From: Desmodesmus armatus
Lineage: Eukaryota > Chlorophyta > Chlorophyceae > Sphaeropleales > Scenedesmaceae
Assembly (NCBI GenBank): GCA_007449985.2
Contig: VIIQ02000830.1
Span: forward strand, 62,001-126,000
Reading direction: 5' to 3'
Length of the DNA: 64,000 nt
Below the pieces are notes generated by a model, which ran no database searches, was not told where the DNA came from, and worked only from the letters and a program-made list of their open reading frames with translations. A program made the translations under genes and the position numbers. This document shows, piece after piece, positions 47,301 to 59,491 of the stretch (position 1 is the stretch's first letter; each line of letters starts with the position of its first letter).

Positions 47301-48806
47301 CTGCTGCTGTCGCCAGAACATGCAACAGTTTCACATCCAGACACTAGTGCCTGACTGCAGCTTTGACGATAGTCGCCAGGTCTCACAGCATCACACCATT
47401 CTCAAGTGAGCTAGCTATCTACTGTGTGCAGCGTAAGGCCCTTTGGATTCTCGCTCCCCACTCACCTGAGTCGCAAACACCAGCAGGTCTGGGCTACCGT
47501 CCGCATCCGCCCCCGCCAGCGCCCCGCACTCGCCCAGCATCTCCCGCGGCAAGCTGGCCGGCAGCTTGCTATTCATATTGAAGGTGAGGCAGTGCACCCG
47601 CAGCTTGCGACCCAACGCATCGCTGCCCAGGCTCAGCCCGCTGTTGCAGCGGCTGAAGGTCCAACTGGTGACGCGAGGAGCGCTGCCGCTGCCCGGGCCG
47701 CTGTTGGATCGCAGCGGCTGCGGTTGCGGGCTGCCGCCAAGCCGCTGCTGCTGCTGCTGGATGCGGTCCCAGGTGCTGCCAAAGGTGTTGGGTTGCTCGG
47801 CAGGTAAGGGCCCAGGTGGGATGAATTGGAAGGACTGCTGCTGCTGGCGGTGCTGCAGTAGCTGGTGCTGGAGTGACTCCTGCATGCCCTCCTGTTGCTG
47901 CTGCTGTTGTTGCCGTGGCGACACCCCGTCTGAGCTCTGCTGTTGCTGCTGCTGCCTAGGGGTGGTGTCACCCGTTGAGCGTCCAAGGCGTGACTTTGGT
48001 GCAGTGCCAGATGCTGACATGCTCACTAGTGCTGGTGAGGCTGGGCTACTGAGCTGTCCTGATTGGCTGAGGCTCAGCAAGCTGTCATAGCTTGGGCTTG
48101 ACTGCATGACGGGCTGCAGCTGCTCCCGCCCTTGCTGCTGCTGCAGCAGGTGGTACTGCTGCTGCAGCTGCGGCTGGTGCTCCTGCTGGAGCTCCTGAGT
48201 GCCATCAGCAAGCAGCACTAGGTTTGGTGTCGAGACGCTGGAGCGCATGCGCTGCTGCTGCATTGCACTGACCCCGTCGCTGCTGCCTGCTCTGCCAACA
48301 AGGCCGCTGCCATAGGTTTGAGCAAACCCTGCATGATGCTGCTGCTGCTGCTGCGGCTCTTCATAGTCGTTCCATAGCAGCGCTTCCCCATCAAGCACAA
48401 GGCAGCCCGGGGGCAGAGCTGCCCCCTGCTGCTGCTGCTCTGGTGGCCTGTTGAAGACGCGGCTCCTCCAGCTGGGTGTGCTGGAATGGGGCCTGCTGCT
48501 GCTTTCCTGCAGGTCTGCAGGTGTGCTGGACTGCCCCCTGCTGCTGCTGTCCTGCAAGTCTGCAGGAGGTGCTGTAGGGCAGGGCAAATCCAGCTCAGCA
48601 AAGGGCACTGCAGGAGAGCCGATGTCTGACTGCCACTCGCATGGAAGCTGCAGGAAAGATTCATCACCCCCTTCTGGCTGCTGTGCTGAGGGGGATTCTG
48701 TGAATGCAGCTTTGGGAGCTGCTGCAGTAGAGCCATCCAGTGAAATGAAGGCAACAGCGTCATCTGGGGGAAGTGCCTGCTGCTCTGTGCTGGTGTCAGG
48801 TAGCAT
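44391..48806 (-). CDS. Inositol-polyphosphate / phosphoinositide 5-phosphatase
   Basis: Removes the 5-phosphate of inositol phosphates or phosphoinositides. Six exons with continuous phase: 48806-47466, 47019-46825, 46587-46149, 45969-45612, 45393-45222, 44948-44391 (about 1020 aa). Exon 1 is a Gln/Ser-rich region of about 400 residues ending [16 protein letters not shown]. Catalytic IPPc motifs follow: EWEKLL and [11 protein letters not shown] (exon 2), [10 protein letters not shown] and [20 protein letters not shown] (exon 3), [17 protein letters not shown] (exon 5), [20 protein letters not shown] and [10 protein letters not shown] (exon 6). A Ser-rich insert (end of exon 3, exon 4) and a Pro/Gln run ([14 protein letters not shown]) interrupt the domain. 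The C-terminus is basic and ends KRSRCCMM, a possible CaaX box. Catalytic residues of the DHKPV and GDLNYR motifs are present. Confidence 0.9.
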
Positions 48807-49059
48807 GCTATGAGGGTGTGTTCAAATCGTGCAGGTGCTCAGTAGTCTCTGCAACACCCTGCATAACGTGCTGCCGAATACAGACACTGCACTGCTGCAC
48901 TGCACTGTCGTTGTGAGCAGCAGACTGCAGTGGGTGAGTAGAGGACGACGAACGACACAAACGCATATGTACAAGTATAACTCAAACAACACAAGGAACA
49001 CTTGACTAGAACATGTTGTGTGGCAAACTCATCGTTATTTTACCGGCTGTAGCAGTGCA
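48807..49059. promoter_or_regulatory. Divergent promoter between the phosphatase and the PGPGxY gene
   Basis: About 250 bp between opposing start codons. No specific motif identified. Confidence 0.4.
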
Positions 49060-50697
49060 ATGCAGCCAATACTGATGCCTGTTTCTGATTCTTACACGAG
49101 TAGAATGGCTTGTTTTAGGCAGTCGGTAAGAAGTCGTAAGATGCCTAGCAGTGACAGAACACAAAGTCCTCACCGGCCCGTCAGTGTTCCGCCCCAGCTC
49201 GATGAAAGCAGACTGCAAGAACTTCACAAGTTGTCTCTGAATTACAATGAAGTGCAGCCGGGGCCGGGATACTACAGGGTAAGGCCAATTGCACACCTGC
49301 TGCTTCCCTCTGCTGTCCGTACACAACCACCCGCACTATCCTCTTGACAACTCAGCGAGGATTACCTGTGCTTGACGTATAAACCATTTCAATACAGCAC
49401 CATCAACCACGTTTCACTCTGTTCCCCTCCCGCAGACAGTCCCAGCCTCAGCTTTTGCCCCCAGGGGTGCCCGGAGACCCCACACCCGCGAGCTAGATGG
49501 ACCGTTCCTCCTGCAGCCGGGCCAGGTCAGCACCAGGGCCCAAGAGCTGGATCAGATCCTGCTGCTAAAGGACTCTGGCCTTGGCCCTGCTGCCTATGAA
49601 GATGCCAGTGCATCCCTGCTGCTGGGCCGCAGGGCAGCAGCAACGAAAGTGAGCACTTCCCAGCACAACACCTGCATATCCTTGATGGACCCAGATGACT
49701 GCTGCTGCGCAGGACACAGCGTGATAATTGTGTCAGTAGCAGTTGTGCCGGCAAGCCCAACCCCGCTTGTTTGCTGGGCACCACCACAGCCCCTGTGTCA
49801 TCAGGAGTCAGCAGAGCCTCATGCCTTGCATCGTTTTCCATAGTCAATCCAGCTGCACTTGATCCAAGGCTTACTCATGCAGTCCTCACTCAAGCATACA
49901 CACATACCGGCTGTCTCTCTGCTGGTGGCGCAGATCGGCACAGCCAGGCGTGTCCAGTCAGCAGTGGGGCCTGGTCAGGTATGCCTCAGCCTCAGCAGGT
50001 CCCTGGCAGCAGGACTAGATTGGAGGCAGCCGCTGACACTGGAAGAGCTGCAGCAAGGGCTGGCAGCAGCAGCAGCGGCAGCCGGCTGGAAGCAGCGGCC
50101 GCTGCCAGAGACGGCAGCCACGGGGCATGCTATGCGGCACGAGCCTGCCGGAAATGGTATCTCTGCCGGGGTTGATAGGCAGGGTGGGTGTTCATTGACG
50201 AATGCAGCTGGTGACAGCACAGGGGAAGTTGCTGCTGGGCAGCAACAGCAGCAGACGCAGTCACCGCCGCCGCTGCAGCAGCAGCAGCATCGGCAGCTCT
50301 CGTCGCATGAGGACCCCACACCAGCCAACAACAGCAGGGACGTCCTTGGCAGCAGCATGGAGCCTGGGGCTCAGCTCAACAGCAGCAGCAGCAGCAGCGG
50401 CAGATCAATTTTAGATACGCAGCAGCAGGAACAGCTCCCACCCGGTGTGCATGAAGCTGATACACACAAACAGCAGCCCCAGCACCAGCCGCCCCCCTCA
50501 GCACAACAACCATACAGCAGCTGCCCCAATGCAGCTGCTGCTTCCAATGCCCAAGACCCCTCCAGCCGGTTGCACCCTACCACATCTGCTAGCCGCGTTC
50601 GTAGCAGCAGAGGCGAGGCAGCAGCAGCACTGCCGTGGCAGCTAGCAGCCTCCATCGCCCACCACCAGCATGCAGTGCAGGCCTTGCGCGCTTCCCT

Positions 50698-50750
<53 letters not shown>

Positions 50751-51034
50751 GTGTGGACAGAACCCCAGGGCATAAGTGCTGTCCCAGGCTAGGCAATTGC
50801 AGCAGCAGCACTGGCCAGCAGGACACCCAATCGAGCAGCACGGCACAGCGGCCAGTGGTAGTGGTTCTGCAGCAGCAGGAGGTCGTGCAGCATCAGTCAG
50901 CAGCACGGGCGGCAAGTGCTGCGCAGCAGCTGGCGGCTCGCCGGCAGCAGTGGCAGCAGCTCAGCTGCATGCGGCCACCACCCTACCCTGTATTCCTACC
51001 AGACGCACCTGACAGACCGTCAGCTGGCTTATAG
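49060..51034 (+). CDS. PGPGxY (STPGR/SHIPPO-like) motif protein with Gln-rich tail
   Basis: Exons 49060-49278 (AGG|GTAAGG), 49436-49648, 49934-51034, all phase 0 (about 510 aa; later in-frame ATGs at 49075, 49108 and 49141 are alternatives). Exon 1 ends EVQPGPGYYR and exon 2 starts TVPASAFAPRG and has GLGPAAYED, resembling STPGR/SHIPPO repeats (PGPxxY) of microtubule- and cilium-associated proteins. Exon 3 (IGTARRVQSAVGPGQ..., then Gln/Ser/Ala-rich with a pure CAG tract at 50698-50748) has no recognised domain. With only one clear PGPGxY the family assignment is tentative. The stop codon lies within the first unit of the minisatellite that follows. Confidence 0.6.
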
Positions 51035-51445
51035 CAGTGATTTATACCCTGGGTTGGTGCCGGACGCACCTGACAGGCCATTGACTGGCTTATAGGGTGC
51101 TCCTGTGTTTCTGCCGGACGCACCTGACAGGCCGTCGGCTGGATTGTAGGGGTGATTTTGTCACCTGGATTTCTGCCGGACGCACCTGCCAGGCCATCGA
51201 CTGGATTGTAGGGATGCTATCCTGTGTTTCTGCCGGACGCACTTGACAGGCCGTCGGCTGGATAGTAGGGGTGCTATGCTTTGTAATAAGATCGCAGAAG
51301 CTGAAGCTGCCGTGTCTGTCAACGGAAACAAGTGCTTGCTTTGTTTCTGCCGGACGCACCTGACAGACCATGGGGTGGCTTATAGGGGTGCTATCCTGTG
51401 TTTCTGCCGAACGCACCTGACAGACCGCCAGCTAGAATGTATGGT
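50985..51445 (+). repeat. ~57-bp minisatellite overlapping the 3' end of the PGPGxY gene
   Basis: Seven units around TGTTTCTGCCGGACGCACCT near 50997, 51055, 51106, 51168, 51224, 51340 and 51400, diverged by a few bases each. The fifth is followed by about 60 bp of unrelated sequence. Unit 1 is coding (VFLPDAPDRPSAGL then stop). Confidence 0.85.
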
Positions 51446-51971
51446 TGGCTTCTGACTCTGAAACCTACGAGCTTGTTTGGCTGGGGTTGTTGTGTGGCTG
51501 TTCTGTGTTGACAGGACTGCAAGTGTGTCTTGTGCTGGCGAAGGTCTTTGCTCCTGGGAGAAAAGGAGCATTTCTGTTTTTTGAGTCCACCCTGAGCTGT
51601 TTGAGTGACATAAGTGAAACCCAATTTCTGTACGTGTATGTAGCAGCAACTGTATGGCAATGCAAGTGAACGCTTATGGTCAAACATCAACTTGAGTGCC
51701 ATGGGAGCCATAGCAATGCATTGCAGGATTAACTTGATGCACCAATGGCGGCCAGATGCCTGTTTACTCCTGCAATGGTCTGATAATCGTACTGAATACT
51801 GGTTAGGGATATTCATAATTATTACCAAAAGATGGTGACCATCTGTGTGGCAGGTGGACCCAGCCAACAGACACTCTCACTCTCAACACCTCACCATATG
51901 CCAAGTGCATGCACACCAGCACAGCACAAACCATAGTCCTCACTGACAGCAAATGTGCACGCGCACACATG
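51446..51971. other. Convergent 3' spacer
   Basis: Lies between the PGPGxY gene and the 52-54 kb gene. No supported gene or repeat. Confidence 0.35.
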
Positions 51972-54871
51972 TTATATCCCAATGCTTCGTTTCAGTTGCG
52001 CCACAGTGGCAGCTGCCGCCTGTGTGCTAGCCATCATATCTGGCGTCACTGCCACCCCATACTGCTCACACAGCTGCCCCAGCACCTCTACAACATGCTC
52101 CTTACTGCCTGCTGGGTGGCTACTGCTAACCTTCACACCAAGGGCGGCCTGCAACGCTGCTAGATCCGGCTCAAGTGCTGCATATGATGCTGCTGCACCA
52201 CCGCTGCTAGCATTGCCAGGTGCTGCTGTTGCGGCGGCTCCGCCAGACGAGTGCTGCTGCTGCTGCTGCCGAGCGGTGTGTGCTGCGTGCTGGTGTGAAA
52301 TGCTGTTGGGCCTGCTGCTGTTGGAGGTGGTGGCTGTTTTGGAGGCGGCTCGGAGTGTGGCCAGCTCATGACTAGGGTCACCTGTAACAAAAGCACAATG
52401 TGGTGCAGGGCTGTCAGTGCGAGTGAGCAATCAGGCACTAAACCCTAAAACCCTAAACAGGCAGTTTGATGTTGGAGGTGGTGGCCCACTGTGGCCAGAC
52501 CGTGGCTGTGTCTCCTGCAGGCAGATGATGCAACAGGGTTGGAAACGCTTGGGTACAGCAAGGGGTGGCAGCATAGCTAGCTCGTGACTGAGGGGTCGCC
52601 TACAGGCAGAGAATGAAACATGGTTGGTGCAGGGTTCATTTGTGCAATGAGGGATATGTGGTGTGCAGGAGGTGGTGGCCGTCTTGTTGGGGGCCCGCAG
52701 TGTGGCCAGCTCATGACTGGGGTCACCTACAGGCAGATGATGCAACAGGGTTGGCACAGGGTTTGTTGGTGCGATGAGGGACATGTGGTGTGCAGGGTGT
52801 GGCAATGCACGAGAAAGCATAAAGTGCTTAATTGGTGCTGACAACTGCATTCAAACCAGCTCATGACTGGGGTGCCTGGAGGCAGATAGATGACAGAGCG
52901 CTGTCGCTGGACTGAGGGACAATGCAGTAAGCAGGAAGTGGTACTGCACGTGAGCGCTGTTGTTTCAAACTTTCTGAGGTGGTGTGCAGGAGTGAGGCCT
53001 GCCATTGAGCAATTTGATGTACGCGGATAAGCCCGGCAATTTCAAAAATGCTGACAGGTGGGCCGCAGCGCATGCCACACCTCAAAAGTTGAGTCACAGG
53101 ATAAAATGCAGTATGTTTGCGCAGGGCCATTGGTTCCTCGGGATCAATCATTCTCGCAATACACAAGCTCGATTGCACAGTGGGCGGTCTGTGACAAGCC
53201 GCTTGTCACCGCAGCACCAGACCCACCTGCTTCCAGCTGCTGCTGCAACGTGGCTGCTGTGACACACGTTGCCTGTGCTGCCGCCTGCTGCTTGATTGCC
53301 GCCCTGGATATTTGGTCACACGCCAACAGTAGCAGCAGGCCGCCGACTGCCGCTGCCGCAGCTGCTTTCGGGCCCTGCTGTGCCTGAACTTGACGTATGA
53401 CACCTAGCAGTACTGGTACTAGCAGGCACGCTGACAGGGCCTGCACAAGCAGCAGGTGCAGGCAGGGGCAGCAGCGCTTGTGCTGAGTACTGTCCTTTGA
53501 CTAGAAAACACGTGGCACAACAGCTGTGTCAGCTTCTTTGATGATTGGCAGAGTCAGCCATGCACTCAGTGGTATGAGCTTGCTGCTGGATGCCTGGTGC
53601 AAGCACGGCGCTGCGCCAGTACATGCCGCCAGGCCCCGTAACCTTAAACAATCTGCTTTGTGCCCTAAGCTTGATGACTTGACCACTGTGCAAGACATCC
53701 CCCCCCCCCCCCCAAGCTGATAGAGTGGCGAGTGCCATTCAAGTTGGGTGCTGCACTCACCACGGCATGTGCCACAAGCTTGAGTGTTTGACCATCGTGC
53801 ACAATCCCCAACCCCCAGCTGATGCAGTGACTGCGATGCCAATTGGGTGCTGTACTCACCACGGCACGTGCCACAAGCTGCGCCGCCTTCACTGCTGCCT
53901 TCAGGGCTTGGTCTAGCTCCAGGAAGGCTGGGGTTGTCGGGCACGCAAGCAGGAACGTGCGCTGCAGCAGCCCAGCCTCTCCACCTGCAGGAAAACACCA
54001 CAGGTGCATGCAGTGTGTGCATGTCAGTTGCCACTGCTTGGTATACCAGCACATGCTCTAGCAGAACTGCCTTGGCATATTTCCGTGCCTTTGCAAAGGC
54101 ATGCTGGACTACTAAAGGGTGACTGCATTACATCCGCTGCAAATGTGTATTCAGGGGTTGAAGTGCCAGTGCGCTGTATGGTCTCCTTTGTAACTGAACA
54201 CATGCAGTACGCAATTGACAGGATCTCACGAGCCCCCTGGCTCGCTGGCTGCTGCCAAGATCGCATGCTGCACCCTACATCTGTACTGTACTGCACTGGA
54301 CTGTATCTGTATCTGCATCTGTCCTGTGTCAGCTGCCTGTGGCCCCACCTTCAGCGGAGTACATGCTTCTGTGCCGCTGCTGAGACGTCACCAGCTGCAG
54401 GAAACAGCAGTAACAGGTACGGATGTGGGCAGCAGAGCAGCAGCATCTTGGGGCATCTTGCACGCAGGCGGGTGCATCTGATGAGTGCACATGCCATACA
54501 GCAAGCTTGAACAGCTGCAATCACCAGGTTTTAACGATACAAAGGGTTCTGCTGAATTTTGAAAGCCAGCAGAACAAAACTTACTTTGTAGTACTCCCTG
54601 AGGCACAGGTCCACACTTTGCTGGCTGATCTCTGCCGGCGTGTATCGATGACGCGGAGGAGAGGAGTCTGTAAGAATAAAATCGCCAGATGTCATGCTTT
54701 CACCTCCAGTCAGCAAGCCCTCGCATACATAGGTGCAGACAATGAGACCGGCCTACCTCTGGACTGCTGAGACTCTGCAGGTGCTGCTGGTTGTTCTGGG
54801 GTTACGAAGTGGCTAGGGGCGTCACACCAGGCTCTCAATACGTCGGAGTTGATTGATGAGTGAGTAGACAT
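51972..54871 (-). CDS. Uncharacterised membrane protein, six exons
   Basis: Exons 54871-54757, 54667-54585, 54394-54349, 53984-53860, 53500-53227 and 52381-51972 join with perfect phase (1,0,1,0,1) to give 350 aa. Donors are strong (AGAG|GTAGGC, AAA|GTAAGT). The first exon, MSTHSSINSDVLRAWCDAPS..., is short. Exon 2 has RYTPAEISQQSVDLCLREYY; exon 4 has LLQRTFLLACPTTPAFLEL then DQALKAAVKAAQLVARAV; exon 5 holds two hydrophobic segments (HLLLVQALSACLLVPVLLGV and AAAVGGLLLLLACD). Exon 6 begins DPSHELATLRAASKTATTS, has a poly-Gln and Gly/Ala linker, and ends in a soluble helix (VVEVLGQLCEQYGVAVTPDM). I do not recognise the family; an organelle or endomembrane protein with a cytosolic tail is a guess. 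Confidence 0.7.
52466..52890 (-). repeat. Decoy copies of the last exon's 5' end
   Basis: Upstream of the used exon 6 (acceptor at 52382), four further acceptor-plus-exon-start copies occur with acceptors near 52522, 52602, 52731 and 52886. The one at 52731 is the best preserved (G + DPSHELATLRAPNKTATTS); the others are degraded. Intervening sequence (GCACAGGGTTTGTTGG..., GAGGGACATGTGGTGTGCAG) repeats too. Confidence 0.8.
53715..53875 (-). repeat. Duplicated exon 4 donor segment
   Basis: AGCTTGTGGCACGTGCCGTG|GTGAGTACAGCACCCAA (exon 4 end, donor at 53859) recurs about 105 bp further as AGCTTGTGGCACATGCCGTG|GTGAGTGCAGCACCCAA, with a third, degraded AAGCTTAGGGCACA near 53665. Confidence 0.75.
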
Positions 54872-55868
54872 GCATTGACAGGTGTGAAGGACAGGGACAC
54901 GAAGTTGATCTTGGGACAGTTCTAGTGACCAGCAACAACAACAGAGACCGTCAGAAGCGTCTCAAACATATCTGATAGTGTCCTGTGATTTGCGTCTCAC
55001 AACACAACCAACCGTGCAAACTGCACTACTATAACTTTTGTAACAGAATTCGAACAGGTTCAAACGGTCAGCCTAACATTCCATTGAAGTCTCTGCTCGA
55101 ACCCCAAATCAAGACAGTCGTTTGCACACCCAATGCTGTGATGGATCCTGGTCGGGATTGTTTATCAAGTGCACCTTGCAGTCCAGCTTGCAAGTTTGCA
55201 AACCAAATGGTGTGATCCTGTGCATGTGTTGGGCCTGGCCACAGCAGTTGGACTGCTTGCTACGAGTGATTCGTATTCTCCACATACATCTATCAGAAAC
55301 ATCTGGGCACAGCAGCAGTGCACGTTCATGGCGAAAGCCAGACGGTAAGTTCGGGTGTGTCACATGTCAATGCACCTGTGCTTTTAGAGCCCTTCCCCAC
55401 TTTCTGCCAGAAACAGCACGGTGGCACCAAGTGAATCTTACAATGAAAGCAATGCAGGCCATTTGCAGTGGACTGAAATGCCAGTTGGCTGAGTGTCACT
55501 TGTCACTTGTGGTGGCGCAGTGCCAACACACATTATGGTGCAATTGCTCCCGCAAACACCTCACATCAAACAAAGTGCGATCCAACACTGACCTTTCTGC
55601 TGCGTTGCTGCCTTCAATGCGCTGCTATCGCAGATGATCCACCCAGCCTGTCTTCCTGCAGCATCCTGGCCCCAGAACCGCTCCAGGCAGATCTAATCTA
55701 GATCAACAACACTCCATCCCTGCAGCAGTAGGAGCAGCAGCAGCCTCATCTCCTGACACAGCTTGTAAATCAGCACAGAAAGGGTACAGTCGCAGTCACA
55801 AAGGCTGCACCAGGCAGTAGCAGTCACAATCAGACAGCCCCACAGGCCAGCTGGCAAGCGCTGCAGCC
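54872..55868. promoter_or_regulatory. Divergent spacer before the Ala/Gln-rich ORF
   Basis: About 1 kb between opposing starts; no trinucleotide repeats until the last 150 bp. A 171-codon + frame (55122-55637) lacks coding texture. Promoters are presumed here. Confidence 0.4.
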
Positions 55869-57353
55869 ATGCAGCAGCCCTCCAGCAGCAGCAGCTCAGG
55901 TGCAGCACCAGGGAGGTTCAGGGCAGCAATGGCAGCAATCATGGCTGCAGGAGCAGCACCAGACGGCCTTGAGGGAGAGCAGCGGGGTGGTGATATACAC
56001 GCCGCTGCTGCTGCTGCTGCAGCAGCAGCTGCTGGTGCTGGTGCTGGGGGTGGGGTTGGTGGTGATGGTGCAATCATGATGGCATTGGCAGCACCTGACG
56101 ACCTTGAGAGGGAGCAGCAGGGTGGTCAAATGCACGCCGCTGCCGCTGCCGCTGCAGCAGCTGCTGGCGCTGGTGCTGGGGGTGGGGTTGGTGGTGCTGC
56201 TGCTGTTCCTGGCAGCAGCACCATCTCAGCAGATGCATCTGTCTGCAGCAGCAACCCTGGACTGTCCGGTTTCTTTGTGCCACTCAATCCGCACCACTTG
56301 CAGCAGCAGGACAGTCCCTCTGTTCAGCACTCCGCCACCAAGAGGCGCCGCCACACCACCCTCAATGCCTTGCAGCAGCAGCAGCAGCAGCAGCAAAAGG
56401 GCCCTCCTGCGCAGCGCAAACAGCAGCAGCTGCAGAAGGTGCAGGAGCCCGCCAGCAAGCGCCCCAAGCTGGTGCACAACCATGTGCAGGGCGGGCTGGT
56501 GCGGCAATTGCTGCTTGGGAAGATCTCCCTAAAGCCTGACCAGCCGGACAGGCAACAGCGGCAGCAGCAGCGGCTGCAGCTGCAGAACCGCAGGGGTGGT
56601 GATCACACCTCTGAGGTGACTTCCAAGCTGGCCCCGCCAGCAGCAGTAACCAAAGCAGCAAGGGCAGAAGCCAAAGCATCAGCTACTCTAGCAGCCACAG
56701 CAGCAGCAAAAGCAGCAGCGAGAGTAGCAGCAGCGGCGGCGGCGGCAGGGGGTGGGGACCGTGAGCGGGTTGCAGCGACCTTCGAATTGGCAGACCTCCT
56801 TGGTGGCAGCATGAAGGGTGCGGGTTTTTCGACGGCGCGGAGACAGCGGCGCCTGCTGGACCAGCCCCGTGCAGCAGCAGACAACCTCTCACAGCAGCAG
56901 CAGCAGCAGCAGCAGCGGTCACGTGAGACAGCATATCAGGCAGGGCCAGATGCATGCAGGGCGCCGCTGCTGCTGGCGGCCCCTCGGGCATCAGCAGCAT
57001 CGGCAACAGCAGCAGCAGCAGCAGCAGCAGCGGCGTCAGCGGCAGCTGCTGCAGGGGACATGCCAGCAAGGAGCATGCATGTGCTGGCAAGCAAGGCAGA
57101 GCCAGCAGCACCTGCTGCTGCTTCTGCTGCTGCAGCGGCATCAACTGTGGCGGTCATCTCAGGACCAGCTGCTGGAGGGGGCATTCCAGCAGGAGGCATG
57201 CGCGCACTCACAGTCAAGGCAGAGCCAGCAGCACCTGCTGCTGCTGCTGCTGCTGCAGCATCAACTGTGGCAATTATGTCAGGACCAGCTGATGCAGGGG
57301 GAATGCTAGCAAGGAGCATGCGGGTGCCCGCAGTCAAGGCAGAGCCAGCAGCA

Positions 57354-57388
<35 letters not shown>

Positions 57389-57503
57389 GGCAGCATCCAC
57401 AGTGGCGGTCATCTCAGGACCAGCTGCTGCAGAAGGCATTCCAGCAGGGGACATGCGCCAGCCCGTAGTCAAGGCAGAGCCTGGTGCACCTGCTGCTGCA
57501 ACA

Positions 57504-57539
<36 letters not shown>

Positions 57540-58280
57540 GGGGGAGATGTGCCGGCAGCAGCGGTGCGTGTACTTGTCAAGGCAGAGCCTGCTGGAGCTT
57601 CAGTGGCTGACAACTTCTTCAACCCACTCGCAGCAGCTGCAGCACAAACAGCAGCAGCAGCCGCAGGCAGCATGGCAGTAGGAAGTGTGACTGTACCGGC
57701 AGGGCCCACAGAGCCTGGTACAGCTGGCGCTGCCGCTGCTGCTGCTGATGCTGGTGCATATGCACCTGCAGCAGCTGCACTGCAACCAGCAGCAGCGGCA
57801 GCAGCAAAGGCTGCTACAGGCCGCATGCCAGCAGGGGCTGTGTGCATGCATGCAGGCCAAGTACCGCCTGCTGCAGCTGCTGCTGTTCCCAGCCACGGCA
57901 GCTCTGACGTCACCAGCAGCAGCAGCAGCAGCAGCAGCAGTGGTCCGTCGAGTGATGATAGTTCAGACCCGGGTGGCAGCTGTCATGATGTCTCCTTCAT
58001 AGCTGACAGTAGGGACCTCCCTGCCTCACAGCGACAGCCCAAACCAAACTACCCCGACGACCTCAGCACCACTCGCACCGACAGCAGCAGCAGCAGCAGC
58101 GACAGCGACATTAGCGGGGGGTCACCGGTGTTCCCTCCCTTTCCTCCCTTTGTTGCTGCGGCTGGCGGCCGTGGGGGTGGAATTTCAGGTGAGCCGGCTG
58201 CCGCTCGTGCTGCTGCTGCTGGAGGGTCAGGCTCTCTACCGGCACTTGCAGCAGCGGGGCCGACGCTGTCGACAGCCGCG

Positions 58281-58322
<42 letters not shown>

Positions 58323-58469
58323 CGCCTGTCAGCAGGGCGTGCAGGTGTACCTGCGCTAACAGAAGAGCCGAGCGAAGAGTTTGGCTGGCCTGCTGCTGCT
58401 GGTCGTGAGCCAACACTGACAGAGCAAGGGATGCTGCCCGTTGTGCGTGGTGCAGCCCGTGTAGGGATG

Positions 58470-58510
<41 letters not shown>

Positions 58511-58585
58511 TACCAGTCCTTGGACACCGCCGGCAGCAGCAGCAGCAGCACCAGCAGCAGTTCAGGGCAGCAATTTAAGGGCAGA

Positions 58586-58633
<48 letters not shown>

Positions 58634-58733
58634 GACAACAGCGGTGGCAGCACCAGCAGTAAAAGTCTTGATACAAGCAGCAGCAGAAGCAGCAGCAATG
58701 GCGCAAGAAAGAAGGCGAGCAAAAAGAGCAGCT

Positions 58734-58768
<35 letters not shown>

Positions 58769-59245
58769 TGCTGCTCCTGCCGCTGCCATGTTCCCCTCTG
58801 TCTGCGGCAACTACGCTGTGTCCTCCATCATGGTATATTACAGGATGCAAAGGGACGCCGCACTCAGGGCAGCGGGGTGGACACAGCCAGGGACACTGCC
58901 TGCAACACAGCAGCAGCAGCAGCAGCAGCAGGGAGTTGATGGGTCGCCAGCAGCAGCATTGGCAGCACCAGCAGCATCAGCGGCAGCAGCTGACGTGGCA
59001 GGGCAGGGTGACACACCCGGCCCAGACGCCCCACCTGCTGCTGCCAACAAACCAGCAGCAGATAAAGAGGCTGGTGCCGCAGCCGCCGCCGCCTCTGCTG
59101 CTGCTGCTGCCGCTGCCACTGTCGCCACTGCTGATATCATGGTATATCACAGGATGCACAGGGAGGCGGCACTGCAGGCAGCAGGATGGACAGAGCAAGG
59201 GACACAGCTGGCCCCAACCCCACTGCAGCAACACCACACCGCAGC

Positions 59246-59301
<56 letters not shown>

Positions 59302-59460
59302 GAGTTGACGGGTCACCAGCAGCAGCATTGGCGGCACCACCAGCAGCAGCAGCAGTTGAAGTGGCAGGTCAGGGTGACACACCCGGCACAGGCGCCCCAC
59401 CTGCTGCTGCCAACAATCCAGCAGCAGATGACCAGGCTGCCGCCACAGCCGCCGCCGCCG

Positions 59461-59491
<31 letters not shown>

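Noticed and set aside
55122..55637. 171-codon + frame in the divergent spacer
   Set aside because: Cys/Trp/His-rich chance composition, no Kozak-like start, and it overlaps a likely promoter.
56936..57913. 325-codon minus-strand Ala-rich frame, and the similar one at 59137-60117
   Set aside because: Antisense shadows of CAG/GCT repeats in the Ala/Gln-rich gene; they lack unique islands and sense-strand structure.
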